Positions 9,392-20,164 of a DNA stretch of 64,000 bases are shown here, one piece after another. This DNA comes from Amorphophallus konjac. Taxonomy: Eukaryota > Streptophyta > Magnoliopsida > Alismatales > Araceae. The stretch lies in assembly GCA_022559845.1 (NCBI GenBank), contig CM040118.1, positions 237,073,224 to 237,137,223 on the forward strand. Direction: 5' to 3'. The position numbers and the translations under genes were made by a program. The notes beneath the pieces are model-generated. The model had not been told where the DNA came from, ran no database searches, and saw only the letters and a list, made by a program, of their open reading frames with translations. The first letter of the stretch is position 1. Every line of letters begins with the position of its first letter.

Positions 9392-11695
9392 TGGTGCGGA
9401 CACCCGAGTAGTTGATCGGCACGATACGCCGAGCCACCGGTACCGCACACGGAGCACGACACGAGCCACCTCAGCGTCCATCTGGCTCGGAGACAGCCTG
9501 GAGACTCCGCCTTGAGCCTCCCCATTTATTATATTTAGTTAGACTTTATGTGTGTGCAATTTGTGTTTATTTCTTTGCATTCGGTTTGCCATTTTGATTG
9601 TAATAAGGGCCTATGTGCAATTCGGACCCCGTGGGCCCCACGGGCCCCACATGCCCCACCCCATTGGGCCACCTCAGCCTAGGGTCCCACGTGGGGCCAG
9701 TCAACATGCCACATGGGAGCATCTAGAAGTTTGAATGGGAATTGGACACATGGGGGACAATGGACTAGAAAAGTCCACATGGGAGGCCACCTACCCCCAC
9801 CAACTAGTCCACCCTCTCTCCTTGGTCCAAGGGCCGCCCCCCCCCCCCCTTTGTTTTTTTTATATTATTTTGTGTGTGTGTGTCACACTCCATCCCAACC
9901 CTCCATTCCCATCCCCTAGATCCAATGGTTGTGGATGGATGTGAGATGTAAGGTATTTAAACTTGTATTTTCCATTTTACTTGAATTAATGCCATTTGAA
10001 TCAAAGTATTTCCAAGAGCAAGGGCTGGTGCCCCCCCCTCCTCTCTCCTCCCTCTCCCCCTTGAAGCTGTGAAGGCTTCCATTCTGAGGTGTGACGCCTC
10101 GTGTATCTGTTCCGACGATCGCCGCCGCCGCCACGAGCCGCCAACGCACCGCCTTCGCCATCAACGGAGTTCTGCCCGTGCAGTACCATAGAGGCTTCCA
10201 CGAATTTCCTGTCTCAGCCCCGAGCTCAGATAGATCTGGGAATTTTAGTGGATGTTCCAGAGGTTCAAGGACATCCCACAAATTTTGGGTTTGCCATTCA
10301 TATCCCGTTTCATATTTTTTGATTTTCGTCCACTCTTCCATTTCAGTTCTGCCAGAGTTCTGTCCAGATTCATCCCCGCCCTAAGTTTTATGTCTTAGTC
10401 CACTTTTTGATTTATTTTGGTTCGCCCAATTTTACTGGAGGTTCCACCCATCCACCCATTCATCCACAATTTTTCTCAATTTTTGGTTCATCCATTTCAT
10501 ATTTTCTAAAAATCATTCTCAGTCCCAGCAACAGATCTGTCCCCCTATTTCCAGATCCGACCATCAGTCACCCCAGAAATCATAGTAAATCACCACCACC
10601 TCCATATGAAATTCCAAAAATAGTCTCCGTTCCGTGGTTTGATCCCCTACAACTTTGAAGAAGAGCTCAAGAGCTGAATCGGAGGTTTACTAGGCGGCCA
10701 ACGGTGGTTCTCAGACAAGTACCCTGCAAATTTGAGGTTTCAGTTACTGTACAATAGGGGCTTGTAAATTCATTAAAGTTCTGATCCGACCAGATCCAGC
10801 AGATCTATCTGGGTCTAGATCGAAGCATTTGAAGAGAGCTTTCCAACGATAGCTCATGCGTGCCGATCCGACGTTGGGATTGCTCGCAGCGGCCGTTGTC
10901 GCCGGAGCGCGCGCCTGAAGACAGCAACCAAAATCCGTGGACAGCTAGCTCATCAATAGGGAATCAGGGCCGATCGACCCCCGATCGGTGTTCCCGGCCG
11001 ACAGCCGTCCGTGGAGGCGCGCCACCAGGGGTTCCCATCACAGTGGGTCCCACCCCCGCAGATCCGGAGGACAGCGTCATCCGTGGGCCCGGCGGGCCCG
11101 TAGAAGCCGCCGTTCGGAAAGCACGAAAACGAGGAGTTCGGCACCGCCGGGCGACATCAGGATGCTGCCTGTCAACCCAAGTTGCGTGACTCCCGGGCTC
11201 CACATGTGACCTTTTACCTCCCTGCGTGGAGTGGGTCAAATCTTTGTATTACTGTGATATTGTTTAACCAAGAGTCTGTGATTCGGCCGGGGTTGTCTTC
11301 GCCACGCCGGGTGCGTGGAGGTAATGGTCCGAACCTCTTGGCGTTCATTTGCTTAGCTAGTATACGGTCTTTGCCACTGCCGAGAGTGTAGGTGCTAGCC
11401 CATGTGTCCATGTCACCGCTGTGAGAGTGAGAGTGACCCGTCCCGTGACTCGATCCGAGTCCGGAAGTTGAGTCGGACTACCCTTGACCTCCGCCGGTTC
11501 CTTAACCGCGCACGGTCCGCGCTTTCCCTCACTTGGGGCGAAGAGTGAGCTTCCACTTCTGTTAGCGACGTTTCGCCACTAGGAGCTCGTAGTGTCAGGC
11601 TTAGTGTCTCCCTGGTGTGTGCTGCTGGTCGCGTCTTCATCTAGAGTCTGAGGGTGGCACCTAATAGTGTCGTCTCCCGTGTCCGTCCCGCATCA
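9392..11695 (+). repeat. 5' LTR of element B
   Basis: 2304 bp, TG..CA ends. The first about 125 bp are the same sequence that, in the 3' LTR, encodes the tail of the chromodomain ORF. A TATTTAAA at about 9952-9960 is a possible promoter element. The region 10800-11650 is GC-rich U5 without a supported gene; the small overlapping frames there are LTR sequence. Confidence 0.9.
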
Positions 11696-11698
11696 GTT

Positions 11699-11710
11699 TG
11701 GTATCAGAGC
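11699..11710 (+). promoter_or_regulatory. Primer-binding site, initiator tRNA-Met (element B)
   Basis: TGGTATCAGAGC lies three bases after the LTR end, matching the complement of the initiator tRNA-Met 3' end. Confidence 0.9.
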
Positions 11711-12068
11711 GAGTTGAGTCTAGGGTAGTCATTGCATAAGTCTTGCATGCATCATGGTCTAAGTCAAGTCTAGGATCATCATTAATTTCAAAACAATAAA
11801 AAAGAGTGTTTTAAAATTGCATTTCATCCTGATAATTTGGTATCTTAAAAGGTGTTGTCCGAACGTTAGGCTACGCCTATCGGGAAGACCGCACACTTGC
11901 GCGAGTGATCTTCGGATCGATTAACTCCGCCATGTACCGGATATTGGTTTAGGTCTAGGTGCATTAGTCGGTGTTTGCATTAGTTAGTGCATTCCAACCT
12001 TGCATAGCCGGTCTAGTGTAGTGTCCAAGTGTCGGCATGTCCAACATATAGTCCCCCCCCAATTTCCC

Positions 12069-13973
12069 ATGGATTCCCAATCACCCTGGCATTATGGCCG
12101 TTGGTCCACCCATGGGCTTGGCAACCACCCACTCCACTTCCGTAGGCCCGAAGCCTCGGATTTTTATGGCTCCAATGGCCCGGGCGACTACCTCAAGTGG
12201 GAGGCCGCCATGGACACATACTTTGGTTGTTATACTATGTCCGAGGCCATGCAATTCTCTTTTGCTAAAGAGCGGCTTCTTCATGAGGCTGCCGAAAAGT
12301 GGGATTACATCGAAAGAATGAGAGAGGTTAGGGGGCAATGGCCCATCGAGTCATGGTGGGACATGAAGAGAGAGCTTAGGAAGGTCTACGTGCCCCAACC
12401 GGTCACCTCCAACCGGCCCCACCCAATCACTTCCAACAAAGTGGGTTCTAGTCAGAGGCAAAGAGTCCCACACGTAGATGAGCCAAGACCCAATCCTAGG
12501 ACGGTTGACTACGGGCGAGTCCACCATGATATCCCTATTCCAACCCACTCCGTTCCCGAACTTATGCAAATGATTTTGGACCGGTTGGATGGGGTGGATA
12601 GGAAACGTACTCCTAGTGATGTACTCCAACCCGAGCCTAAGGAGGTCATCGCCGGTAGTCTTAACCCGACCCCGTCAACGGAGTCCCCAAGCCCTCTCCC
12701 CATCATAGTGGATCCTCTTCTCCCACCCACGAGAGCCCCTTTGCCTACCCCTCCTGCCCGTCAGGAGGATAAGGGTAGGGACCCACTTATCAGGGAGCAT
12801 AGTGGGTCACGACAGCAGTGTTATCGCTGCCAGGGGTTCGGACACTACGCCGGACAATGTCCCACTCGGACATCTCTAGCCATAAGGGACAAAAGGGTTG
12901 GAGAAGCCCCACTCTCCGATCTTTATTCTAAGCCACCTCAGCCCGAGCCACCCGTATTTCTAACGGGTATGCTTGTCATAGCCGAGCCGCTTCTTAGCTG
13001 GCTCAAGAAGGGCTTGGTCCCACTTCCCTTCCCATCTATGGACCCTATCCTACCTCTGGTGCCAATCAATTCATTTCATACCACTTTCCGGTCTAGTCAC
13101 TATGTGGATACATTAGATGATCTTCTTAAAGGATTAGACCGGCAGTTGACATTTACGCACTTGTTGGCCCCACGCTTCGACCGACCTACAGGTCGTAGCT
13201 TCACACACCCATCCTTAGGATCCATCACCTCCGTGTACACCGTGGGTCATGTTACCACGGAGGTTCTTCTACTCCTCCCTATGCCGGCCGAGTCCGACTT
13301 CATTCCCCTTTGCCCAAGGGAGGAATCTTACTTTCTACCTATGACTGTCGTCCCATCTCTCACAATGAATGAAGGTGATCATTTACACCTCCAAGATTTC
13401 CAAATGTGGGACAGTGATTTGTGGAAGCCTAGTCCGAGGGGTCATATCTTCTTTGATCCCTTCGACCCATTCTCTTGTGGACCCCGTGACCCACCACATT
13501 TACTCCACCTTTTTGAGAGAGTCCACCATCATACCCCCACCGTCTCATCTCCCTTCAAGGATGAAGGAGATCAACAACACCTTCTAGACTTCCACACATG
13601 GGATCTTGAGATGAGGGAATCCATATCGAGGGGTCACACATTCTTTGATCCCTTTGATCCCTTTCTTCATGGGCCCCTTGGCCCACAACCTCCATTCCCC
13701 CTCTTTAAGGAAGTCCACTATCACACCCCTCCTACTCGGGCCTGGCAACCTTCACATGGCAATAGGTCCGAACCGTCATTTGGGGGTAATGAAAACTTTG
13801 GTTCCCCCGGCCCACCTCAACCACCCAAGCCTCCCGGACTTCCCACATCCAAACCCCATGTCCATGGTTGGTGCATCGTAGGATGTCTGGGAGTCCACCA
13901 GGACATTAACCTCCGGTTATGTCAAATGCATGCATGGCACACATTCAGATGTCCTGGACCACCTTGCATATGA
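12069..13973 (+). CDS. gag: Gag of element B
   Basis: Intact frame of 634 codons. The frame is open from 12000, but the first ATG, with MDSQSPWHYG, is at 12069 and is the likely start. A capsid-like region is at about residues 35-110 (GDYLKWEAAMDTYF, then LLHEAAEKWDYI, then WWDMKRELRKVY). A CCHC knuckle, CYRCQGFGHYAGQC, is at residues 251-264. A second conserved block at about residues 305-400 (WLKKGL, DDLLKGL, GSITSV) matches the Gag of element A and is unknown to me. After it, a unit of about 64 residues is repeated in tandem, each copy with FFDPFDPF (residues about 460-468 and 524-532). The end, RCPGPPCI, echoes the GCPGPP repeats of A and C. The long ORF suggests that it was recently functional. 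Confidence 0.88.
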   Translation: MDSQSPWHYGRWSTHGLGNHPLHFRRPEASDFYGSNGPGDYLKWEAAMDTYFGCYTMSEAMQFSFAKERLLHEAAEKWDYIERMREVRGQWPIESWWDMKRELRKVYVPQPVTSNRPHPITSNKVGSSQRQRVPHVDEPRPNPRTVDYGRVHHDIPIPTHSVPELMQMILDRLDGVDRKRTPSDVLQPEPKEVIAGSLNPTPSTESPSPLPIIVDPLLPPTRAPLPTPPARQEDKGRDPLIREHSGSRQQCYRCQGFGHYAGQCPTRTSLAIRDKRVGEAPLSDLYSKPPQPEPPVFLTGMLVIAEPLLSWLKKGLVPLPFPSMDPILPLVPINSFHTTFRSSHYVDTLDDLLKGLDRQLTFTHLLAPRFDRPTGRSFTHPSLGSITSVYTVGHVTTEVLLLLPMPAESDFIPLCPREESYFLPMTVVPSLTMNEGDHLHLQDFQMWDSDLWKPSPRGHIFFDPFDPFSCGPRDPPHLLHLFERVHHHTPTVSSPFKDEGDQQHLLDFHTWDLEMRESISRGHTFFDPFDPFLHGPLGPQPPFPLFKEVHYHTPPTRAWQPSHGNRSEPSFGGNENFGSPGPPQPPKPPGLPTSKPHVHGWCIVGCLGVHQDINLRLCQMHAWHTFRCPGPPCI

Positions 13974-14098
13974 TTGGGTTTTACTAACTGTAGGGTTGTT
14001 TAGGGTCGTGTGTGCATCTGTGTGTTTCTCTTCTTTTGCTAAGCATGTTAGGTCGTGTGTGCATCCTGTGTTTCTTTTCTTTTGCTAATCATGTTAGG
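13974..14098 (+). repeat. Short tandem duplication between gag and integrase tail (element B)
   Basis: A unit of about 53 bp (GTCGTGTGTGCATC..TTTGCTAA.CATGTTAG) occurs twice, near 13998-14050 and 14049-14098. Each copy ends with a pyrimidine-rich run, a CTAA-type branch motif and TTAG, so each could be a 3' splice site. The downstream integrase frame starts right after the second copy. Splicing is an inference only. Confidence 0.5.
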
Positions 14099-14830
14099 AG
14101 TCTGCATGACGACATCCGTCGTCACATTGAGGCCAGCAGTGCACGGTACAAGGAGTTAGCCGATGCCCACCGACACCACCGAGAGTTCCACGAGGGCGAA
14201 TACGTCATGATCAGGGTAAGACCTGAACGGTTTCCCTCTGGAACCGTTAAGAAGTTGCAAGCTCGCGGAGCCGGTCCCTTTAGAGTGTTGAAACGCGTTG
14301 GATCCAATGCGTATGTTGTGGACCTGCCCGAGGAATATGGTATAAGCTCTACCTTCAATGTATCGGATCTTGTTGCATATAGGGACCCAGCGGTGATCCC
14401 TAGTGAGCCTTTTGAGCCATCTCCTCCCCTTGAGAGTGATCTCACACCTGAGTGTCCACTTCCACCTCCAGCCCCTTTTTCACGGCAGCGTGAGCATATC
14501 GATCGTATACTGGATGAGCAAGTGATAGTTACTAGGAGTGGATCTTACCCGCGCTACCTAGTGCGATGGAGAGGACGGCCCGCTACTGAGGACACATGGA
14601 TCACACATGGCGAGTTGCAGCGGATTGATCCAGACCTTTTGGAGCGATACAGGAGCGATGTAGACCCTTACTCGACAGGGTCGAGTTTCTCCCACCCGGG
14701 GAGAATTGGTGCGGACACCCGAGCAGTTGATCGGCACGATTCGCCGAGCCACCGGTATCGCACACGGAGCACGACACGAGCCACCTCAGTGTCCATCTTG
14801 CTCGGAGACAGCCTGGAGACTCCGCCTTGA
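14090..14830 (+). CDS. Integrase C-terminal domain plus chromodomain (element B)
   Basis: The homologous part of this frame begins at RSLHDDIRRHIEASSARYKE (14096 on). The integrase C-terminal, GPY/F-like region is HEGEYVMIRVRPERFPSG, LQARGAGPFRVLKRV, then NAYVVDLPEEYGISSTFNVSDL. It is followed at about 14500-14650 by a chromodomain: YLVRWRGRPATEDTWITHGEL, with the aromatic residues Y, W and W of the histone-binding fold. The integrase zinc-binding and DDE domains are absent. The last about 124 bp, including the stop, lie inside the 3' LTR. No convincing ATG is seen; the upstream ATG at about 14044 is in the duplicated spacer, so it may be expressed as a fusion or be a remnant. It is in a different frame from gag. 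Confidence 0.8.
   Translation, partial: HVRSLHDDIRRHIEASSARYKELADAHRHHREFHEGEYVMIRVRPERFPSGTVKKLQARGAGPFRVLKRVGSNAYVVDLPEEYGISSTFNVSDLVAYRDPAVIPSEPFEPSPPLESDLTPECPLPPPAPFSRQREHIDRILDEQVIVTRSGSYPRYLVRWRGRPATEDTWITHGELQRIDPDLLERYRSDVDPYSTGSSFSHPGRIGADTRAVDRHDSPSHRYRTRSTTRATSVSILLGDSLETPP
14698..14706 (+). promoter_or_regulatory. Polypurine tract of element B
   Basis: GGGGAGAAT abuts the 3' LTR start (TGGTGCGG), the expected place for the plus-strand primer. Confidence 0.75.
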
Positions 14831-17005
14831 GCCTCCCCATTTATTATATTTAGTTAGACTTTATGTGTGTGCAATTTGTGTTTATTTCTTTGCATTCGGT
14901 TTGCCATTTTGATTGTAATAAGGGCCTATGTGCAATTCGGACCCCGTGGGCCCCACGGGCCCCACATGCCCCACCCCATTGGGCCACCTCAGCCTAGGGT
15001 CCCACGTGGGGCCAGTCAACATGCCACATGGGAGCATCTAGAAGTTTGAATGGGAATTGGACACATGGGGGACAATGGACTAGAAAAGTCCACATGGGAG
15101 GCCACCTACCCCCACCAACTAGTCCACCCTCTCTCCTTGGTCCAAGGGCCGCCCCCCCTTTGTTTTTTTTATATTATTTTGTGTGTGTGTGTCACACTCC
15201 ATCCCAACCCTCCATTCCCATCCCCTAGATCCAATGGTTGTGGATGGATGTGAGATGTAAGGTATTTAAACTTGTATTTTCCATTTTACTTGAATTAATG
15301 CCATTTGAATCAAAATATTTCCAAGAGCAAGGGCTGGTGCCCCCCACTCCTCTCTCCTCCCTCTCCCCCTTTAAGCTGTGAAGGCTTCCATTCTGAGGTG
15401 TGACGCCTCGTGTATCAGTTCCGACGATCGCCGCCGCTGCCACGAGCCGCCAACGCACCGCCTTCGCCATCAATGGAGTTCTGCCCGCGCAGTACCACAG
15501 AGTCTTCCACGAATTTCCTGTCTCAGCCCCGAGCTCAGATAGATCTGGGAATTTTAGTGAATGTTCCAGAGGTGTCAAGGACATCCCACAAATTTTGGGT
15601 TTGCCATTCAGATCCCGTTTCATATTTTTTGATTTTCGACCACTCTTCCATTTCAGTTCTGCCAGAGTTCTGTCCAGATTCATCCCCGCCCTGAGTTTCA
15701 TGTCTTAGGTCCACTTTTTGATTTATTTTGGTTCGCCCAATTTTACTGGAGGTTCCACCCATTCGTCCCTTCATCCATAATTTTTCTCAATTTTTGGTTC
15801 GTCCATTTCATATTTTCTAAAAATCATTCTCAGTCCCCGCTACAGTTCTGTCCCCCTATTCCCAGATCCGACCACCAGTCACCCGAGAAATCATAGTAAA
15901 TCACCACCACCTCCAAATCAAATTTCAAAAATAGTCACAATTCCATGGTTTGATCCCCTACAACTTTGAAGACGAGATCAAGAGCTGAATCGGAGGTTTA
16001 TTAGGCGGTCAACGGTGGTTCTCAGACAAGTACCCTTCAAATCTCAGGTTTCGGTTACTGTACAACAGGGGCTTGTAAATTCATTAAAGTTATGATCCGA
16101 CCAGATCCAGTAGATCTCTCTGGGTCTAGATCGAAGCATTTGAAGAGAGCTTTCCAACGATAGCTCATGCGTCCCGATCCGACGTTGGGATTGCTCGCAG
16201 CGGCCGTTGTCGCCGGAGCGCGCGCCTGAAGACAGCAACCAAAATCCGTGGACAGCTAGTTCATCAATTGGGAATCGGGGCCGATCGACCCCCGATCGGT
16301 GTTCCCGGCCGACCGCCGTCCGTGGAGGCGCGCCACAAGGGGTCCCCATCACAGTGGGTCCCACCCCCGCAGATCCGGAGGACAGCGTCGTCCGTGGGCC
16401 CCGCGGGCCCGTAGAAGCCGCCGTTCGGAAAGCACGAAAACGAGGAGTTCGGCACCGCCGGGCGACATCAGGATGCTGCCCATCAACCTGAGTTGCGTGA
16501 CTCCCGGGCTCTACATGTGACCTTTTACCTCCCTGCGTGGAGTGGGTCAAATCTTTGTATTGCTGTGATATTGTTTAACCGGGAGTCTGTGATTCGGCCG
16601 GGGTTGTCTTCGCCACGCTGGGTGCGTGGAGGTAATGGTCCGAACCTCTTGGCGTTCATTTGCTTAGCTAGTATACGGTCTTTGCCGCTGCCGAGAGTGT
16701 AGGTACTAGCCCGTGTGTCCATGTCACCGCTGTGAGAGTGAGAGTGACCCATCCCGCGACTCGATCTGAGTCCGGAAGTTGAGTCGGACTACCCTTGACC
16801 TCCGCCGGTTCCTTAACCGCGCACGGTCCGCGCTTTCCCTCGCTTGGGACGACGAGTGAGCTTCCACTTCTGTTAGCGACGTTTGCCCCTAGGAGCTCGT
16901 AGTGTCAGGCTTAGTGTCTCCCTGGTGTGTGCTGCTGGTCGCATCTTCATCTAGAGTCTGAGGGTGGCACCTAATAGTGTCGTCTCCCGTGTCCGTCCCG
17001 CATCA
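14707..17005 (+). repeat. 3' LTR of element B
   Basis: 2299 bp. It pairs with 9392-11695 and is followed by the AGAGG duplication. Its first about 124 bp are the end of the chromodomain reading frame. Confidence 0.9.
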
Positions 17006-17010
17006 AGAGG

Positions 17011-17336
17011 GGGGCGCCCCCTTGACCAAGAGACAAGGTAGGTGGCCAACTTTCACAATTTACACCACTTTTCTCCCCATGTGTCCAATTGACTTGTCAA
17101 ACCTTCTAGATGCCACCTTGGCTTTTGACCAACCCCACATGGATGAGGTGGACCAATGGGGAAGGAGTGGGTCCCCCCTACCCGGTCCTACTGGCATTTT
17201 GCACATTAACCCACACAATCCTAAGGAAGAACAAATAGGCTCATAAAGCCTTACAATTGTGAATCTACTTCCCCAGGATATAAAAATAAAGAAAAAGGAC
17301 ACAAATATAAAAATAAAATGTACATGCTTGGAGTTG
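17011..17336 (-). mobile_element. LTR fragment J, piece 3 (U3 side)
   Basis: On the minus strand this matches the U3 of element B in order: GTGCAA, CCCATTGG.CCACCTCA, CATCTAGAAG, AATTGGACACATGGGG, GGCCACCTACC and CTTGGTCAAGGG. The match fades near 17250-17336, where A-family LTR sequence (element C) takes over. The LTR start itself is not seen, so the J/C border is approximate. Confidence 0.65.
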
Positions 17337-19437
17337 ATTCCCATTACTAGCAGCGATACTAAACCAGCAAGGAAAGAACATCAAGGGAGGGTGACCGAGG
17401 CTCACCTGATCGGTGTGAAGACCCGATCCTGGTCGGACACGAGGGCGAGCGAGGAAGCGTGGGCTTACCCGCACGTCGCCCCGGAGAAGCTTTGGTCGAT
17501 GACCTGCTAATACATGCACTACGCCCCTTGCAAGGGGGTTGGACTAGGGGTGAGGGGGGTAGCCTTACAACCAAATTGTATCTCCACGTAGGGAGGGGCG
17601 CTCAGCCAGCCAGGCGGGGAGGGGAAAAGCCGAGCTTGGAACTAATTGGGAGGCGGTTGCCGGTTCTGTCTACACTCTGGAACAGGGGACAGGCGGTCGA
17701 TGTTGGCGCCGCTGCGAACACTCCCGAACTCTGTTGTCAACAAGACCAATGGCAAAATCTTCGGGATTGGATTAGGATGTCGTCCAATTTTTTGGGAAAT
17801 TCCGGGTTGGCAGTGTTGGTCGGGGACGAGTCGCGAATAGGGTCCGTACTTTTTGGTTCTGTCTGATTCGGTACCACTGTAGCAGGAAGACGAGATTGCC
17901 ACGAGTGCTCCTGAGCTCTGATTCCGGCGGGGCTGGATTCCCTGAATTTGTTGTCGAGTGCTCTTCCAACAGAGACCCAAGGGGACGCTGGAGGAGGTCG
18001 AAGTAGACAGGGACCGCCCGAACTGTGATCAGGTGTCTGTTTAGTCCCAGAGTAGACAAAACAGTGCACCCGCGGGAGAAAATTGATAACTCACAACTCC
18101 GGATGCCGAACGGGGTTCCGCTTCCAGTTCTAGGTAGTAGACTCGTCGTAGAAACACTCAGCCAAGGCCCGCCTTCAGAACTTCAGGAGGGTGGTCGTGG
18201 GAGTCTCTGCAACTTGCCTCTGGTTGACTGTCTGGAGGAAGTTGCGCAGTCTGACGACGACGTCTCCTCCAGGCGGCCATGAGCTCAGACGGGGACAAGA
18301 CTACCACCGTTACGAAGAGGACTGAGAAACACTTCCGATGGTACTACCTGTGCTTCCTGAATCACCGGGATGAAGTTGTGGCTGGATATGCAAGTCGCTG
18401 GTGCTCTGCTGCCTGCAAACTGGGAAGTGCAGGCTGAAGATGGGAGGTGGGAAATGAAATAAATGGGAGGGGAAAGGGGGTGGACGGGTGTGGAGGCAAC
18501 CCATGGCTGTTAGGGGGTCTGGAAGGGGGCAAACCAAGGTGAGGGAGGCGGAGAATGGGGGCAGGAAGGTGGTCTAGAAGGTGGTGGGAGGGAGAGCTAC
18601 GAATTTGGTGTTGGGAGGGAGAGGGAGAGGGAGATCTCTCTCCCTAGGGGAGTCTAGGGCATAGGGGAAGAGAGAGTGGAGGGAAAATATTCAAACATCT
18701 CTAGGGAGTTGGGGGATTGTGTGGGGAAGAGAGAGGATTGTGTTGGGGAGAGGGAGATTGTGTTGGGAGAGCCAAGATTTTCCTAGGGAGGGAGGAGATT
18801 TGGTGGGAGTTGGGGTGGGTGTAATGAATGCACCTAGGGAAGTGAAAAGGTGGGTGAGGTGGCACAAGGGGAGGGGTTGAGGTGGCCAACCAGGGCTGAG
18901 GTGGAGGCTGAGATGGATGAGAGAAAAGAAATTCAAAATTAGGGGGGAGGAGAGAGAAAGGGGAGGGGAAGAGAGAGAGTAAGAGAGGGATGGGGTAGGA
19001 TTCTCTCCCTAGGGCTTCTCACCCCACTAATGGATTCACTCCATAATAAACCTAAAATTAGAACTTACAAAATGGCAAATTTTCATTACTTAAAATGGGG
19101 GGAATGTGGTCCTATATATAGGCAACCCACATTTTACAAAAAGTCCCTGACTCTTGATACAATGACAAATAACCAAGGGGGTCGGGGGCACCCCTGGGCC
19201 TAGCCCACAGAATTGGGCCCAATATGCAACTTAATCATCCTAATGACACTTAACCTAGGTAAATGACTCATTAACTTAGGTACATGACTCAAATAAAAGG
19301 AAAATTACATAATTATGACTCAAATAAAATATGAAAATTACATGAATTGACTCAGGAAAATGTGATGGACACAATGGAACCATGCTGGCGAGCAACCGGG
19401 GTTTTGAAAATATGAAGGGCGAGAGATGCCCCCATCA
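17337..19437 (-). mobile_element. Element C: truncated A-family LTR
   Basis: It aligns with the element A LTR from about 1060 to 3364: GCTCACCT..CGG.GTGAAGA, the G/A-rich tract (about 18430-19010), the TATA region, and the end CCCATCA at 19437 followed by A-like internal DNA. The first about 320 bp of the A-type LTR are missing at the J border. It is clearly diverged from A, so it is a separate, older copy in minus orientation. No partner LTR is in the window. Confidence 0.7.
19111..19122 (-). promoter_or_regulatory. TATA box of element C LTR
   Basis: CCTATATATAGG is a perfect palindrome at the position equivalent to the A TATA box. Confidence 0.5.
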
Positions 19438-20164
19438 TACCCTCGGGGTGCGAATAACTCGACTCCGTCGAGTATGGATCCATCGGGGAAGAGGTCCTTC
19501 AATGCAGCTCCGGGCGAGCCACAACCTCCAAACTCAACCTTTCATCCTCAGCCGGGGGACGGTTCTTCGGCCTCTCATAGTGGCTCGGGCACACCCTCTT
19601 ACTGGCGATGGTACCCTTCTTGCCTAGTATTGCCTCCGTGTGCACACGTCGGGCTCTAAAGCTGATATGGGGAGGCTCTCCAAGGGTGTCACTCACAAAG
19701 GTGGGGGTAGGCTCAAGGTGCTCATAAGGATCCACCGCGGTGCCCTTAGAGGGTGCTAGATCCACCACGTGGAAAGTGGGGTATATCCAAAAATCCCATC
19801 TGTAAATTCAACCCATAAGCCAGGTTGCCAAAGCCACTCAGAACATGAAAGGTCCAAGTCCTCATGCCCTCGATTTGGAGATGACTCTAGGATAGAGCCA
19901 TTCCAATCTCACCATCGCTAGGTTGCCTACTTGGAATCCCAAGTGGCACTCATGAGCCTTTGCCCGCTCATCATGAACCTCACCGCCCATTGCTAGATGC
20001 TTGCTTGAATGAGTATGCCATGAGCTACGGTGCAGTGTGGGTGGGAAGTGTGTGGTATGCAAAGGGGGACCGGGGCAACCATATGTAGACCTATCATGCA
20101 ATGATGCCGTGTAGACTTTGGTCGGCCTAGGTGGGCCGGGGCACCCGTAGGTGAACCTATCATG
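19438..20164 (-). pseudogene. Internal region of element C with Gag-tail/integrase-tail relic
   Basis: It is homologous to A 3365-4090. A minus-strand frame open down to 19862 carries two GCPGPP repeats (GPPRPTK and GPPLHTT contexts) and then, without a stop, HECHLGFQVGNLAMVRLEWLYP, the integrase C-terminal block. Here the Gag-type repeats and the integrase tail are joined in one frame, which supports the fusion inferred for A. The chromodomain part is decayed. Homology to A ends abruptly at about 20164, where Tat gag in the opposite orientation begins. Confidence 0.65.

Larger units (their letters stand above)
9392..17005 (+). mobile_element. Element B: gag/chromodomain LTR retrotransposon without pol core
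   Basis: A complete element of 7614 bp, flanked by the perfect 5-bp duplication AGAGG (9387-9391 and 17006-17010). The LTRs are 9392-11695 and 14707-17005, starting TGGTGCGG and ending CCGCATCA. The interior (about 3.0 kb) has a tRNA-Met PBS, an intact gag, an integrase C-terminus with chromodomain and a PPT. Protease, RT, RNase H and the integrase core are missing, so it must be mobilised in trans. The LTRs are very similar, and the main visible length differences are in homopolymer runs (for example C runs at about 9837 and 15152), which suggests a fairly recent insertion. It is inserted into J, an LTR of its own broader family. Confidence 0.92.

Noticed and set aside
10860..11640. GC-rich open frames that could be a host gene
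   Set aside because: They lie wholly in the B LTR, recur at 16044-16752, overlap in several frames, and have no recognisable protein.
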